In this document: one piece after another, positions 1 through 5,409 of the stretch
How the letters are laid out: every line of letters begins with the position of its first letter
Position numbering within the stretch: position 1 is the first letter of the stretch
Origin: Acidimicrobiia bacterium
GTDB lineage: Bacteria > Actinomycetota > Acidimicrobiia > Acidimicrobiales > Ilumatobacteraceae
DNA: 6,674 bases
Direction: 5' to 3'
Assembly: GCA_010025655.1 (NCBI GenBank)
Contig: RGSV01000060.1
Location: forward strand, 1 to 6,674
Made by a program: the position numbers and the translations under genes
Notes under the pieces: model-generated
The model's input: only the letters and a program-made list of their open reading frames with translations
Database searches by the model: none
Told to the model about the DNA's origin: nothing

Positions 1-913
1 GCTGCTGATCGCGCTCGGGTCCGAGGCCGCTCGCCGCGAGGCGGAAACGCTTCTGCGCGAGGATCTGGCCAACGCCGCGCTGGCGGACACGGTGCGCATG
101 CATGTCCTGGCGAACCTTGCGGACCTGCTCACGCAGCGCGCGCTGGTGGGTGGTGTCGCGCCCGCGCAGCAGGCGGAACTTCGGGTCGAGGCACGACGGC
201 TCGCGATACGGGGCGTAATCAAGCGCTCGCGCCACGGTCTGGGCCAGAACGGCACGACCAGTGTCAGAGAGGTGCACCCTGTCTTTTCCGGTAATGCCCT
301 TCAACTTCATCACACTCGCCCAATCCAACACATGTACGTGATCGTGTTCGGCGGCGGCTGTCTTTATCACTTTGTTGACGGTCTTCTGCGCGGCACGAAA
401 CTCGCCGGTGGTGAGCACCACGGTTTCGACGCCCTGAGTGAGCGCGAACATCTTGTCGAACTGTTTGCGTAGCGAACCCTCGTTGCCCTCGTAGTTGGTA
501 CCGAGGTAGATGAACACCACATCCCACACAGCTTCGATGCGCCGTTCGAGCACACGCACACCAAACTCAGCGAAGCGACCAGGCTCGGCTTCAACCGCCA
601 CCTGCCAACCAAGCGGCTCAAGCGCATCACACATTTCCCCGGCATAGCGCTTGGCGGTCGAAGCAAGGATCGAATCACCGACAAGCAGCACGCGGTTGCC
701 ATCGACACGACCACCGACTGGCCCGCCTTCAGGAAGCGGCAACTCGAGTTGCGCTCCATCGGGCAAAGTCACGGGTGCCCAAAAGTCGTAGCCCGGTAGA
801 CGGCCGACACCCTCAAGCACTCCGACGTCAGTCGTAGCGGTCTCTTGTGTTGCACAACCCGCGACGAACCCGAGCATGAGCACCGCGACGAAGGTGGCAC
901 GAAGGTGAATCAT
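1..913 (-). CDS. SGNH/GDSL-hydrolase-like lipoprotein (partial, runs off the left edge)
   Basis: The frame starts at ATG 911-913 and stays open for 304 codons to the window edge, so the C-terminus is not seen. Residues 1-20 form a lipoprotein signal: a charged start, a hydrophobic stretch, then lipobox VAGC with Cys20. This implies export and lipid anchoring on the outer face of the membrane. SGNH blocks follow in order: VGDS with candidate nucleophile Ser81, a Gly near 112 in EPGR, GTN at 138-140, and DRVH with Asp211/His214. The family includes esterases and acyl or acetyl hydrolases; the substrate cannot be told. The start overlaps the stop of the upstream permease in ATGA and has no clear Shine-Dalgarno, so translational coupling is likely. 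The fold should end near residue 235. The remaining ~70 residues are Arg/Gln-rich, lie in DNA of higher GC, and may not be authentic. Confidence is high for the first 235 residues and low for the tail. Confidence 0.8.
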   Translation of the reverse strand, partial: MIHLRATFVAVLMLGFVAGCATQETATTDVGVLEGVGRLPGYDFWAPVTLPDGAQLELPLPEGGPVGGRVDGNRVLLVGDSILASTAKRYAGEMCDALEPLGWQVAVEAEPGRFAEFGVRVLERRIEAVWDVVFIYLGTNYEGNEGSLRKQFDKMFALTQGVETVVLTTGEFRAAQKTVNKVIKTAAAEHDHVHVLDWASVMKLKGITGKDRVHLSDTGRAVLAQTVARALDYAPYREPSCLDPKFRLLRGRDTTHQRALREQVRKVRQDMHAHRVRQRGVGQILAQKRFRLAASGLGPERDQQ

Positions 914-2208
914 GCAGGCTGCAAATCTTCAAAGCGATCGACGTTGCGCAACTGCTTGAACTTTACCCACCAAACGCCGACGATGCCGAGGGTGAACACG
1001 CCACCACCCACCACGGTTGCTGGCACTCCCACTGCCGCCGCCGCAACACCCGACTCGAACGCGCCGAGTTCGTTCGTTGCGCCGATGAACACGTTTTCCA
1101 CCGCCGACACTCGACCACGTTTGTCGTCGGGCGTTACGAGCGGCACGATTGAGCCACGCACGAACACGCTCACCATGTCGGCGCCGTGAATCACGAGAAT
1201 GGCAACGAACGCAATCCAATAAGTGCGGGTCAGACCGAGCACGATGGTGCCGACTCCGAACACGCCAACCGCGACGAGCAACCACTTGCCCACATGGCGG
1301 CGCAGCGGGCGTATCGCCAGGAGCAACGCCACACTGCCCGCTCCGATGCCGGCGGCCGCGCGCAACCACCCATACGCGATGTTGCCAACACCGAGACGTT
1401 CTTCAGCGATCACTGGCAAGAGTGCGACCGCGCCACCAAAGAGCACGGCAAACAAATCAAGCGCGATAGCCGCAAACAGTATTGGCGTGCGTCGAATGTA
1501 ACGAAGCCCTTCGACGGCGCTGCGCAAGGTGGGGCGCTCGCCGCTGGCGCCAGCATGCGACTCACCAGCATGCGACTCACCAGCGGCATTGCCCACGCGC
1601 CGCGTGGGTGGCACGCGCACGGCCGAAAACGACGCAATTGCGCAGAGGATGAGTGCTGACCCAACCAGGTACGCGAGCACAGGTGACGCGGAATATAAGA
1701 ACCCCGATGCAGCCGGCCCGATGATGCCCGCCGAAGTCCACACGGTGGAATACAGCGCAATCATCTGCGGCAAGCGACCCTCGGGGGCAATGTTCGCCGC
1801 GATTGGCCGCATTGACGGCGCCAAGAATGCACGCGAACCGCCGTAGAGAATCGCAATCATGAAAATCGGGAAGACTCCCGTCGGCTCGGTCGATGCGTAC
1901 CACGCCAACAACAGGGCCGATGCCAGCTCGCCCATCATCGCCAGCTGCGACACTCGCTTGCGGTTGTAGCGATCGGCCACGGTGCCGGTCACGAAAACAA
2001 GCAGCGCAATCGGCAGGAACTCAGCCAAACCCAGCCAGCCCAGGTCGAGTTCACGTCGCGTGATGTCGTACACCTGTTTGGCGAGTGTCGTCACCTGCAG
2101 CGACAGGCCCACATAGAGCAAAACATTTGCTGCGATATAAGCGCCCACCGATGGCGCACGCAGTATCTCAAGCACGCTCGCGCGCCCCGACGAGTTCTGC
2201 GGAGTCAC
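910..2208 (-). CDS. MFS permease, MFS_3/EntS-like exporter family
   Basis: A 432-residue integral membrane protein of usual MFS length, with about 10-12 hydrophobic segments in two halves (roughly residues 20-200 and 240-418). The loop between TM2 and TM3 has the MFS motif A remnant GTVADRYNRKR (75-85). A hydrophilic central loop (~200-240) separates the halves and contains a duplicated AGESH unit. The second half has PDDKRGRVSAVENVF (360-374), like the cytoplasmic loop seen in MFS_3-type exporters of siderophores, macrolides or other small molecules. The substrate is unknown. The start is GTG at 2208; upstream there is only a weak GTGAAG and no good Shine-Dalgarno, so initiation may be leaderless or slightly downstream. 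The stop overlaps the lipoprotein ATG by 4 nt, suggesting an operon and possibly a shared role in export or cell-envelope modification (inference). Confidence 0.88.
   Translation of the reverse strand: MTPQNSSGRASVLEILRAPSVGAYIAANVLLYVGLSLQVTTLAKQVYDITRRELDLGWLGLAEFLPIALLVFVTGTVADRYNRKRVSQLAMMGELASALLLAWYASTEPTGVFPIFMIAILYGGSRAFLAPSMRPIAANIAPEGRLPQMIALYSTVWTSAGIIGPAASGFLYSASPVLAYLVGSALILCAIASFSAVRVPPTRRVGNAAGESHAGESHAGASGERPTLRSAVEGLRYIRRTPILFAAIALDLFAVLFGGAVALLPVIAEERLGVGNIAYGWLRAAAGIGAGSVALLLAIRPLRRHVGKWLLVAVGVFGVGTIVLGLTRTYWIAFVAILVIHGADMVSVFVRGSIVPLVTPDDKRGRVSAVENVFIGATNELGAFESGVAAAAVGVPATVVGGGVFTLGIVGVWWVKFKQLRNVDRFEDLQPA
1551..1580. repeat. Two perfect 15-nt tandem units in the permease linker
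   Basis: CAGCATGCGACTCAC occurs at 1551-1565 and again at 1566-1580, followed by a partial third start (CAGC). On the minus strand the unit is 5 codons, so the duplication stays in frame and gives GESHAGESHA within the cytoplasmic loop between the two MFS halves. It looks like a recent slippage duplication at a place that tolerates length change. Confidence 0.9.
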
Positions 2209-2216
2209 GACTTCAC

Positions 2217-2223
2217 TAGGTTA
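2217..2223. promoter_or_regulatory. Possible bidirectional -10 element between divergent genes
   Basis: The spacer between the permease GTG (2208) and the amidase ATG (2231) is only 22 nt. It holds TAGGTTA, which reads as TAGGTT (TANNNT) on the plus strand and TAACCT (TANNNT) on the minus strand. The final T lies 8 nt before the ATG and 9 nt before the GTG, respectively. Neither gene has a convincing Shine-Dalgarno, so near-leaderless transcripts in both directions are plausible. TANNNT is a loose motif, so this is tentative. Confidence 0.3.
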
Positions 2224-2230
2224 GTAAGCC

Positions 2231-3401
2231 ATGGCGTTATCAAAATTGGCGAGTGACACACGTTTCATGTCGGCGCTTGACCAGGCCAAGCTCGTGCGCG
2301 ACAAAAAAGTTTCTGCACTCGAACTTCTCGATGCTGCCATCGAGCGCTACGAGGCATACAACTCGAAGATCAACGCCGTCAACATCGTGTGGCTTGAACA
2401 CGCTCGCAATCTGGCCAAGCGAGCCGATTCGAAACGAGATGACGATGTCTCGAGACGCGCGACGTTTTTCGGCGTGCCGACGTTGTTCAAAGATCTTCAC
2501 ACGCTGTACGCCGGCCAACCCATCAGTAACGGCAACAAAGCCCTCAAAGCTGCGGGATACGTCGCGACACGAAACACCGTCATGGTTGATCGCTACATCG
2601 ACGCAGGGTTCGTGCCATTTGGGCGCACCAACAGTTGCGAATGGGGCAGCCTGCCCGGGCGTCGGTGACGGTGTGATCGCGCCGCCGCCGGCGCGACCTT
2701 ACCTGCACGAAGTTGGTGCGCCTGTCGGTTCGCTGCGCATTGGCCTGCTCGACCATGACCCACTCGGTGTGCCAGTCGATGTCGAGTGTCGTGATTCAGC
2801 ACGCAGCACTGCGAAGCTGCTCGAGTCGCTGGGCCACCGCGTCGAAGAGTCGTTTCCAGCGGCGATGGCAGATGCGTCGTTTCCGCCGCGCTTCGGTGCG
2901 ATGTGGGCCACAAATCAGGCGGTGTCTCGCGATGCGCTCGCAACCATGCTCGGTCGACCGGTGACAAGCGATGACATTGAACTCGTAAATTGGGAGCAAG
3001 CCGAGCGCTCATCAAAGGCATCAGCGTTCGACTATGCAAAGTCGATGAACGCTGCGGCTGCATTTCGCCGGGCGATTTCCGAATGGTGGCATGGTGGATT
3101 CGACCTACTGCTCACGCCCACCCTGTCCAAGATTCCCTTCCCCGTCGGATCCTTTACCAACGACCCGAGCGACCCGCTAAAGCCCTCGCGCCTGGCGAGC
3201 GAATGGGTGCGCTTCACGGCGCAATTCAACATGTCGGGTCAACCAGCGATCAGCCTGCCCCTCGGTCGCACGGCCAGCGGCTTGCCGGTCGGTGTGCAAC
3301 TCGTGGCCGCCTACGGGCGCGAGGATCTGTTGTTGCGGGTGGCGGCGCAACTCGAAGCTGCTGCCCCGTGGAAGAGTTTTTCGCCCACCGCGCTCGGCTG
3401 A
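2231..3401 (+). pseudogene. Amidase-signature hydrolase, broken by an internal deletion and frame change
   Basis: The amidase-signature family (Ser-cisSer-Lys hydrolases acting on amides, including 6-aminohexanoate cyclic dimer hydrolase-like enzymes) is recognisable in two frames. The N-terminal part (2231 to about 2656) has helix-rich DQAKLVRDKKVSALELL, GVPTLFKDL with the expected catalytic Lys87, and GRTNSCEWGSLP at 131-142; it then reads PGRR and stops at 2666-2668. Homology resumes in another frame at about 2655 (PGVGDGVIAPPPARPY) and runs to TGA 3399-3401, with the C-terminal hallmarks GQPAISLPLG and GLPVGVQLV. The segment that should lie between, including GGSSGG with the bridging and nucleophilic serines, is absent; from the family's usual length (~460-490) about 90-110 residues are gone. 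A net loss of 3n+2 nt would explain the frame. Both remnants are otherwise free of stops, so the event is recent or is an assembly collapse. As read, the product has no catalytic serine and cannot be an active amidase. Confidence 0.85.
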
Positions 3402-3452
3402 CACCGTGCTGCCCGGCTGACTCCGTGCCGCCTGGCTGACACCAGCACGCTG
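3396..3452. repeat. Three degenerate 19-nt tandem units after the amidase remnant
   Basis: Units begin with GGCTGAC at 3396, 3415 and 3434, exactly 19 nt apart. Units 1 and 2 match at 16 of 19 positions; unit 3 matches the first 10 bases of unit 1 and then diverges. The first unit contains the amidase stop TGA, and each unit carries another TGA. CGTGCTG (3405-3411) and CAGCACG (3443-3449) are also inverted copies that could pair. The array lies in the 72-nt gap before the ferredoxin gene, so it could be a weak terminator, an operator, or slippage debris. Confidence 0.7.
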
Positions 3453-3461
3453 GCGCGCGAC

Positions 3462-3467
3462 TACTCT
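3462..3467 (+). promoter_or_regulatory. Candidate -10 (TACTCT) for a leaderless ferredoxin-P450 transcript
   Basis: TACTCT fits the actinobacterial TANNNT -10 pattern and ends 7 nt before the A of the ferredoxin ATG at 3474, the spacing expected for a leaderless mRNA. No Shine-Dalgarno-like purine run lies between 3453 and 3473, which agrees with leaderless initiation. No clear -35 is seen. Placement is by inspection only. Confidence 0.4.
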
Positions 3468-3473
3468 CATCTC

Positions 3474-3668
3474 ATGCGCGTGCGCGTCGACCAAGACTCA
3501 TGCCAAGGTCAGCAGATGTGTTCAATCGCTGCTCCTGAAGTGTTCGGCAGCGACGAACTCGGTCACGCCACGGTGCTCATCGAGGGCGACCTCCCCGAGC
3601 ATCTGCACGCCAAGACGCGCCGCGCACAGGCCAACTGCCCCGAAGACGCCATCATCATCGAGGAATAA
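3474..3668 (+). CDS. Single-cluster ferredoxin, [3Fe-4S] type, P450 redox partner
   Basis: A 64-residue acidic soluble protein of the size typical for actinobacterial P450-associated ferredoxins. The cluster ligands are Cys10 and Cys16 (CQGQQMC) and Cys55 in NCPEDAI. The position that would carry a fourth Cys in a [4Fe-4S] protein is Gln13, so a [3Fe-4S] cluster is expected. The AAPEVFGSDELG segment (19-30) is also standard for this family. Its role is to pass single electrons from a ferredoxin reductase to the P450 encoded 3 nt downstream; no reductase gene is present in this window. The stop is TAA at 3666-3668, and the last codons contain the ribosome binding site for the P450, so the two are surely co-transcribed. 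ATG 3474 gives the normal family N-terminus. Confidence 0.93.
   Translation: MRVRVDQDSCQGQQMCSIAAPEVFGSDELGHATVLIEGDLPEHLHAKTRRAQANCPEDAIIIEE
3660..3665 (+). promoter_or_regulatory. Ribosome binding site GAGGAA for the P450
   Basis: GAGGAA lies inside the final codons of the ferredoxin, 6 nt before the GTG at 3672. It is among the better Shine-Dalgarno sequences in the window and supports the GTG start and translational linkage of the two genes. Confidence 0.7.
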
Positions 3669-3671
3669 CTC

Positions 3672-4889
3672 GTGACCACCGTCGAAGAGAACTCCGGCCC
3701 CGTCACCGACCCGACATCCGACTACAACATCTTCGACCCGGAGTTCGTGCGCGACCCGTATCCGACGATGAGCGAGATTCGCGAGTCGAAGTGTCCGATT
3801 GCCCACACCGATCGGTGGGGTGGCTCGTGGTTGCCGACACGATATGACGATGTCGTCGCAATCGCCCAAGAACACGAGATCTTCACCTCGCGCAGCATCA
3901 CCGTGACAGCGAGCCCGCTGCGTCAAGCCGAGGGCCCTTACGCGGGCATCGCTGCCCCGCCGATCACCAGTGATCCGCCCGACCACCACTGGCACCGACG
4001 TCTCATCCTCCCGGTTTTCGCGCCGCAGTCGGTGGCGAAATATGAGCAGGGCACACGCGACTTGTGCAACCGCCTCATCGACGGTTTCATCGACAAGGGT
4101 GAGGCTGATGCGGGCACCGACTACGCCCAGCAGATTCCGGTGCGTGTCATCTCGGCGATGCTCGGGGTGCGCGACGACATGGCTGATGAATTCGTCAGTT
4201 GGGTGCGCGGCGTGCTCGAAGTGGGTCTCACCGACCCCATCGTGCGGTTGGAGAATCGCAACAAGATCATCAACTTCTTCCGCGAAGAGTTGGCAGACCG
4301 CAAGAAGAACCCGCGCGAGAACGACCTCATCACCGACCTTCTGAACTCGGGCGACAAATACCCCGTCACCGATCAGTACGTGCTCGGCGTGTGCAACCTG
4401 ATGCTGATTGCCGGCATCGACACCACCTGGAGCGCGATTGGCTCGTCACTCTGGCACTTCGCCCAGCACCCGGAGCACCGCAAGCAGCTACGCGACAACC
4501 CCGACTTGTGGCCGACTGCAGTGGAAGAACTGCTGCGCGCCTACTCGCCCGTCACGATGGCCCGACTTGTCGACCGCGACATCGAGTTTCAAGGCTGCCC
4601 GATGAAGGCCGGCGACCGCATCTTGATGGCGTTTCCCGCCGCCAACCGCGACCCTCGACAATTCGAGAACCCCGACGAGGTCATCCTTGATCGCCAACAC
4701 AACCGCCACGTGGCCTTCGGGTCGGGAATCCACCGCTGTGCGGGGTCAAACCTCGCTCGGCTCGAGTTGCGGGTCGCCCTGCAGGTATGGCTTGAGCGCA
4801 TCCCCGAGTTTTCGCTCGTCGACCCCGCCGCGGTCACGTGGGCGGGTGGCCAGGTGCACGGCCCGCGCGTCTGTCGCGTGCGGTTCTAG
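3672..4889 (+). CDS. Cytochrome P450 monooxygenase (bacterial class I type)
   Basis: A 405-residue soluble P450 with no membrane anchor, normal length for bacterial class I enzymes. Visible landmarks: the N-terminal DPEFVRDPYPTM (22-33); the C-helix region DPPDHHWHRRLILPVF (101-116); the I-helix oxygen-activation motif AGIDTT (247-252); the K-helix ExxR as Glu286-Leu-Leu-Arg289; and the heme-binding loop FGSGIHRCAG (349-358) with axial ligand Cys356. It inserts one oxygen atom from O2 into an organic substrate, using electrons from the upstream ferredoxin. The substrate cannot be read from sequence; steroid, terpenoid, fatty-acid or xenobiotic roles are all possible. The start is GTG at 3672, 3 nt after the ferredoxin stop. 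All key residues are present and the frame is intact, so it should be functional. Confidence 0.96.
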   Translation: MTTVEENSGPVTDPTSDYNIFDPEFVRDPYPTMSEIRESKCPIAHTDRWGGSWLPTRYDDVVAIAQEHEIFTSRSITVTASPLRQAEGPYAGIAAPPITSDPPDHHWHRRLILPVFAPQSVAKYEQGTRDLCNRLIDGFIDKGEADAGTDYAQQIPVRVISAMLGVRDDMADEFVSWVRGVLEVGLTDPIVRLENRNKIINFFREELADRKKNPRENDLITDLLNSGDKYPVTDQYVLGVCNLMLIAGIDTTWSAIGSSLWHFAQHPEHRKQLRDNPDLWPTAVEELLRAYSPVTMARLVDRDIEFQGCPMKAGDRILMAFPAANRDPRQFENPDEVILDRQHNRHVAFGSGIHRCAGSNLARLELRVALQVWLERIPEFSLVDPAAVTWAGGQVHGPRVCRVRF

Positions 4890-4959
4890 GGGCCCGTTCA
4901 CCCCGATTTCGCTCGACTTTCGCCAGCCCTCGGCGGGGCGAGTATCACCCAGCTATCCA

Positions 4960-4979
4960 CCACCCGTGTAATAGGGTGG
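4960..4979. promoter_or_regulatory. Inverted repeat with overlapping candidate -10 upstream of HU
   Basis: CCACCC (4960-4965) and GGGTGG (4974-4979) are perfect inverted arms around an 8-nt loop, ending 7 nt before the HU ATG at 4987. TAGGGT (4972-4977) fits TANNNT and ends 9 nt before the ATG. The repeat could be an operator over the promoter, or an RNA hairpin masking the weak GGGTGGG ribosome site. It lacks a T-tract, so it is a poor intrinsic terminator for the P450. I see nothing else in the 97-nt gap 4890-4986. Confidence 0.4.
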
Positions 4980-4986
4980 GTCACCT

Positions 4987-5337
4987 ATGAAGAAAAATGA
5001 ACTCATCAACGCAGTAGCAATTCATTCCGGTGTCGAGAGGAAAGTGGCGAAAGCCGTCATCGAGGGAACGGTCGATGTCATCCTGGCCAATGTGGCCAAG
5101 GGTGAGATCGTCAACATCTCGGGCTTCGCCAAGTTCTTCAAGAAGAAGCGCCCGGCGCGCATCGGTCGTAACCCAGCCACGGGTGAGCAGATTCAGATCA
5201 AGGCGAAGACCGTCGCCAAGATCACGGCACTGAAGGGCTTCAAAGACGTTGCACTCGGAGCAGTCGCTGCCCCGAAGTTGAACACGTCGATGAAGACTGC
5301 CGCTGCCGCGAAGAAGCCCGCCAAGAAGAAGCGCTAA
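4987..5337 (+). CDS. HU-family nucleoid DNA-binding protein with short Lys/Ala tail
   Basis: A 116-residue basic protein. Residues 1-91 form a complete HU/IHF fold: MKKNELINAVA starts helix 1; SGFAKFFKKKRPAR leads into the beta arm; the signature GRNPATGEQIQIKA lies at 60-73 with Pro63, the residue expected to intercalate and bend DNA; and the fold closes with ALKGFKDVAL. Residues ~92-116 are a short tail rich in Ala, Lys and Pro (AAAAKKPAKKKR), a reduced version of the long histone H1-like tail of actinobacterial HupB. It acts as a dimer that compacts and bends DNA with little sequence specificity. It reads from its own upstream region rather than tightly following the P450 (97-nt gap). There is no strong Shine-Dalgarno, only GGGTGGG 6 nt before the ATG. 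The family is certain; which HU paralogue it is cannot be told. Confidence 0.96.
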   Translation: MKKNELINAVAIHSGVERKVAKAVIEGTVDVILANVAKGEIVNISGFAKFFKKKRPARIGRNPATGEQIQIKAKTVAKITALKGFKDVALGAVAAPKLNTSMKTAAAAKKPAKKKR

Positions 5338-5406
5338 CCCGCTCTCTCTTCGTCGCCGGCGGCGGCACGCGCGCATCGTCGTGCTGCCCCGCCGGCGCGA
5401 GGGTTA
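5335..5406 (+). terminator. GC-rich hairpin between HU and the PLP enzyme (terminator or attenuator)
   Basis: The core stem pairs GCCGGCGG (5355-5362) with CCGCCGGC (5389-5396). It can be extended inward by GGCA (5364-5367) with TGCC (5385-5388) across one bulged C. An outer pair TAACCC (5335-5340) with GGGTTA (5401-5406) starts exactly at the HU stop codon. No T-tract follows, so it is not a textbook intrinsic terminator. The outer arm covers part of the GAGGG ribosome site of the next gene. Confidence 0.45.
5399..5403 (+). promoter_or_regulatory. Ribosome binding site GAGGG for the PLP enzyme
   Basis: GAGGG sits 6 nt before the GTG at 5410 and fixes that start. Its GGG is part of the outer arm that can pair with TAACCC at the HU stop, so access to it could depend on RNA folding. 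Confidence 0.6.
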
Positions 5407-5409
5407 TCT

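Noticed and set aside
2..472. A plus-strand open frame opposite the lipoprotein gene, from the left edge to 472
   Set aside because: It covers the conserved SGNH blocks on the other strand and loses protein-like character after about position 230. Only its first third remains arguable and is treated as a finding, not a gene.
910..2208. Long plus-strand open frames across the permease region
   Set aside because: They are antisense shadows typical of GC-rich DNA; the minus frame has continuous membrane segments and MFS motif A.
2660..2672. Programmed ribosomal frameshift in the amidase
   Set aside because: A frameshift would restore the frame but not the missing ~100 residues with both catalytic serines, and no clear slippery heptamer with a downstream pseudoknot is evident.
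3396..3452. CRISPR-like array
   Set aside because: The units are contiguous 19-mers with no spacers, are degenerate, and have no cas genes nearby.
3522..3995. A minus-strand frame across the ferredoxin and the start of the P450
   Set aside because: It overlaps two genes with clear conserved cysteines and heme-protein motifs on the other strand.
4890..4986. Intrinsic terminator after the P450
   Set aside because: The only hairpin in the gap lacks a T-tract and lies next to the HU start, which fits a regulatory element better.
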